A DNA stretch of 6,262 bases from NCBI GenBank assembly GCA_937890245.1, contig CALACF010000188.1:1-6262 (forward strand). The letters are read 5' to 3'. This DNA comes from an uncultured Flavobacteriales bacterium. GTDB lineage: Bacteria > Bacteroidota > Bacteroidia > Flavobacteriales_D > Sanyastnellaceae. The notes under the pieces are model-generated. The model saw only the letters and a program-made list of their open reading frames with translations, ran no database searches and was not told where the DNA came from. Position 1 is the first letter of the stretch; each line of letters begins with the position of its first letter. A program made the position numbers and the translations under genes. This document shows positions 5,721 through 6,262 of this stretch, piece after piece.

Positions 5721-6262
5721 GTGAAAATTGCGCTCATCGGCAACCCCAATTGTGGCAAGACCACCTTGTTCAATGCGCTGACCGGCGCACGGGCGAAGGT
5801 GGCCAATCTGCCCGGCGTTACGGTTGATTCACACACTGCAGAGCTTGAGATTGAGGGGCGCAGTTTCACGCTGATCGACACGCCGGGAGCGCACAGCCTG
5901 CATCCCAAGGCGCCCGACGAGCGGGTGACGCGCGATGTGCTGCTCAACCCCGGGCATCCCCAGCGGCCTGATGCGCTGCTGCTCGTGCTCGACGCGGCCA
6001 ACCTCAAACGCAACCTTTACCTCGCTTTGCAAGTGCGCGACCTCGAGATGCCGATGTGCGTCGTGGTCAATGAAACGCAGCGCGCCAGTTGGAATATGGC
6101 CGCGCTTGAGGCGGCCTTGGGCCAGCCCGTGCTGCGGGTGAACGCCTTGAAGGGGAGCGGACTTGACGTGCTGAAGGCTGCACTCGGGCAGCCCATGAAA
6201 GTCGCCACGCATGGAGACCACGCGCATGGAGACGAGGAGCCGGAAATGTTGGCTGCATTTCC
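5721..6262 (+). CDS. feoB: Ferrous iron transport protein B (FeoB), N-terminal GTPase domain, 3' end cut off
   Basis: The first 180 residues of a probable FeoB, the inner-membrane Fe2+ uptake protein whose cytoplasmic G domain gates transport; the membrane part lies beyond the window. G1 is GNPNCGKT (7-14), G2 is Thr34 in the FeoB hallmark LPGVTVD (30-36), and G3 is DTPG (53-56). The FeoB-typical APDERVTRDVLL (64-75) follows, then DALLLVLDAANLKRNLYLALQ. The G4 position reads NETQ (117-120) where FeoB normally has NxxD, and the loop after it is a few residues short. The G5 region is NALKGSG. Near the cut end is a His/Asp/Glu-rich stretch, HGDHAHGDEEPE (164-175). GTG 5721 is preferred because homologs begin with this K-I-A-L-I-G strand. 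An in-frame ATG at 5685 would add 12 residues (MPSRLLLGHLAA) and sits directly after AAAAGGG, so the start is unsettled. Separated from envC by 65 nt, it may have its own promoter. Another TRAFAC-class GTPase is a less likely alternative. Confidence 0.85.
   Translation, partial: MKIALIGNPNCGKTTLFNALTGARAKVANLPGVTVDSHTAELEIEGRSFTLIDTPGAHSLHPKAPDERVTRDVLLNPGHPQRPDALLLVLDAANLKRNLYLALQVRDLEMPMCVVVNETQRASWNMAALEAALGQPVLRVNALKGSGLDVLKAALGQPMKVATHGDHAHGDEEPEMLAAF
6208..6233 (+). repeat. 11-bp direct repeat encoding His-Gly-Asp in FeoB
   Basis: CGCATGGAGAC occurs at 6208-6218 and 6223-6233, a 15-bp period. It encodes two His-Gly-Asp units (residues 164-166 and 169-171) in the His/acid-rich segment after the G domain, suggesting growth by small duplication. 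Confidence 0.8.

Overview
The window looks like chromosomal DNA of a Bacteroidota (Bacteroidetes) bacterium, probably a lineage with fairly high G+C for that phylum (mid-50s percent by eye). The main grounds are: (1) a run of genes for a sugar nucleotidyltransferase, a TPR lipoprotein, a DUF4292 lipoprotein and an EnvC-like protein, an order I associate with Bacteroidota; (2) the DUF4292 family itself, which is largely confined to that phylum; (3) no convincing Shine-Dalgarno sequence in front of any start. Nothing in the window fixes a genus.

Layout, all on the + strand: the 3' part of an enoyl-CoA hydratase/crotonase gene (2-739, beginning cut off by the window edge); a sugar-1-phosphate nucleotidyltransferase with a C-terminal left-handed beta-helix (753-1757); a large TPR lipoprotein (1754-3535); a DUF4292 lipoprotein (3528-4460); a secreted coiled-coil protein with a degenerate LytM/M23 domain, EnvC type (4435-5655); a 65-nt gap with an inverted repeat; and the 5' part of a FeoB-type ferrous iron transporter (5721 to the window end). 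The first five genes are 13 nt apart or overlap by 4, 8 and 26 nt, so they are probably one translationally coupled transcription unit. No gene lies on the minus strand, and no RNA gene, mobile element, CRISPR array or prophage is visible. There is no gene-free stretch longer than 65 nt.

The middle four genes read as an envelope-biogenesis module: an activated-sugar enzyme in the cytoplasm, two lipoproteins facing the periplasm or outer membrane (one TPR scaffold, one possibly LolB-like), and a murein-hydrolase activator. The crotonase (acyl-CoA metabolism) and FeoB (iron uptake) are probably functionally separate neighbours.

Points most worth a second look: the FeoB G domain has NETQ where the guanine-specificity motif NxxD is expected; the EnvC-like protein has lost three of the five LytM zinc/catalytic residues; Leu codon use and G/C strand bias change sharply inside the envC-like gene near position 4800; a 7-bp inverted repeat spans the envC-feoB gap; and the DUF4292 protein may be a LolB-like factor. 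I did not find a clearly new multi-gene system.
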